Origin: CAYZIC01 sp964478335
Lineage (GTDB): Bacteria; Verrucomicrobiota; Kiritimatiellia; RFP12; DVOR01
Direction: 5' to 3'
DNA: 5,903 nt
NCBI GenBank assembly: GCA_964478335.1
Contig: CAYZIC010000090.1
Span: 1 to 5,903, forward strand
Under the pieces are notes generated by a model, which saw only the letters and a program-made list of their open reading frames with translations, was not told the origin of the DNA and searched no databases. The position numbers were made by a program, and so were the translations under genes. Shown here piece by piece: positions 5,828 to 5,903 of this stretch (within the stretch, counting starts at the first letter, position 1; the number at the start of each line of letters is the position of its first letter).

Positions 5828-5903
<76 letters not shown>

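Overview
The window reads as one strand (minus) of a Gram-negative bacterial chromosome, GC somewhat above 50% by eye. Four protein genes are supported, all transcribed right to left. In order of transcription they are: a 920-residue secreted multidomain protein (5758 to 2996), a 148-residue secreted, basic, cysteine-rich protein (2865 to 2419), an OmpR/PhoB-type response regulator (2343 to 1651) and its histidine kinase (1654 to 107). No plus-strand gene is convincing. No rRNA, tRNA, CRISPR array, transposase or integrase is visible.

Taxonomy is only a suggestion. Degenerate formylglycine-generating-enzyme (FGE/SUMF1)-like modules combined with InlB-type beta repeats in one large secreted protein are common in gut and aquatic members of the PVC group (Verrucomicrobiota, Kiritimatiellota, Lentisphaerota). 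The two-component pair, however, resembles the PmrAB/QseBC class best known from Proteobacteria. I do not recognise the species.

Right end (5759-5903): a 7-bp tandem repeat runs off the window, followed in the minus direction by a hairpin plus T-tract that would terminate a gene lying outside the window. A plausible sigma70-like promoter for the large gene comes next. The large gene fills 2996-5758. It encodes an export signal, two non-catalytic-looking FGE-like modules and about six beta-repeat modules, and has no obvious cell-wall sorting or PEP-CTERM tail.

Centre (2344-2995): this is the most interesting part. The 130-bp gap upstream of the small gene carries CTTAAG-N5-CTTAAG, a perfect match to the published PmrA-box consensus (YTTAAK-N5-YTTAAK). 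The box lies just upstream of a -10-like TATAGT and is followed by a perfect 7-bp inverted repeat in the leader. Downstream are the small secreted protein gene, a stem-loop, and then the regulator and kinase genes joined by an ATGA overlap. The simplest reading is an autoregulated operon in which a PmrA/QseB-like regulator drives a periplasmic accessory protein plus its own two-component system, with the stem-loop reducing read-through into the regulatory genes. The layout parallels ygiW-qseBC, but the small protein does not look like YgiW.

Left end (1-106): no gene is supported after the kinase stop codon; only a weak hairpin is seen.
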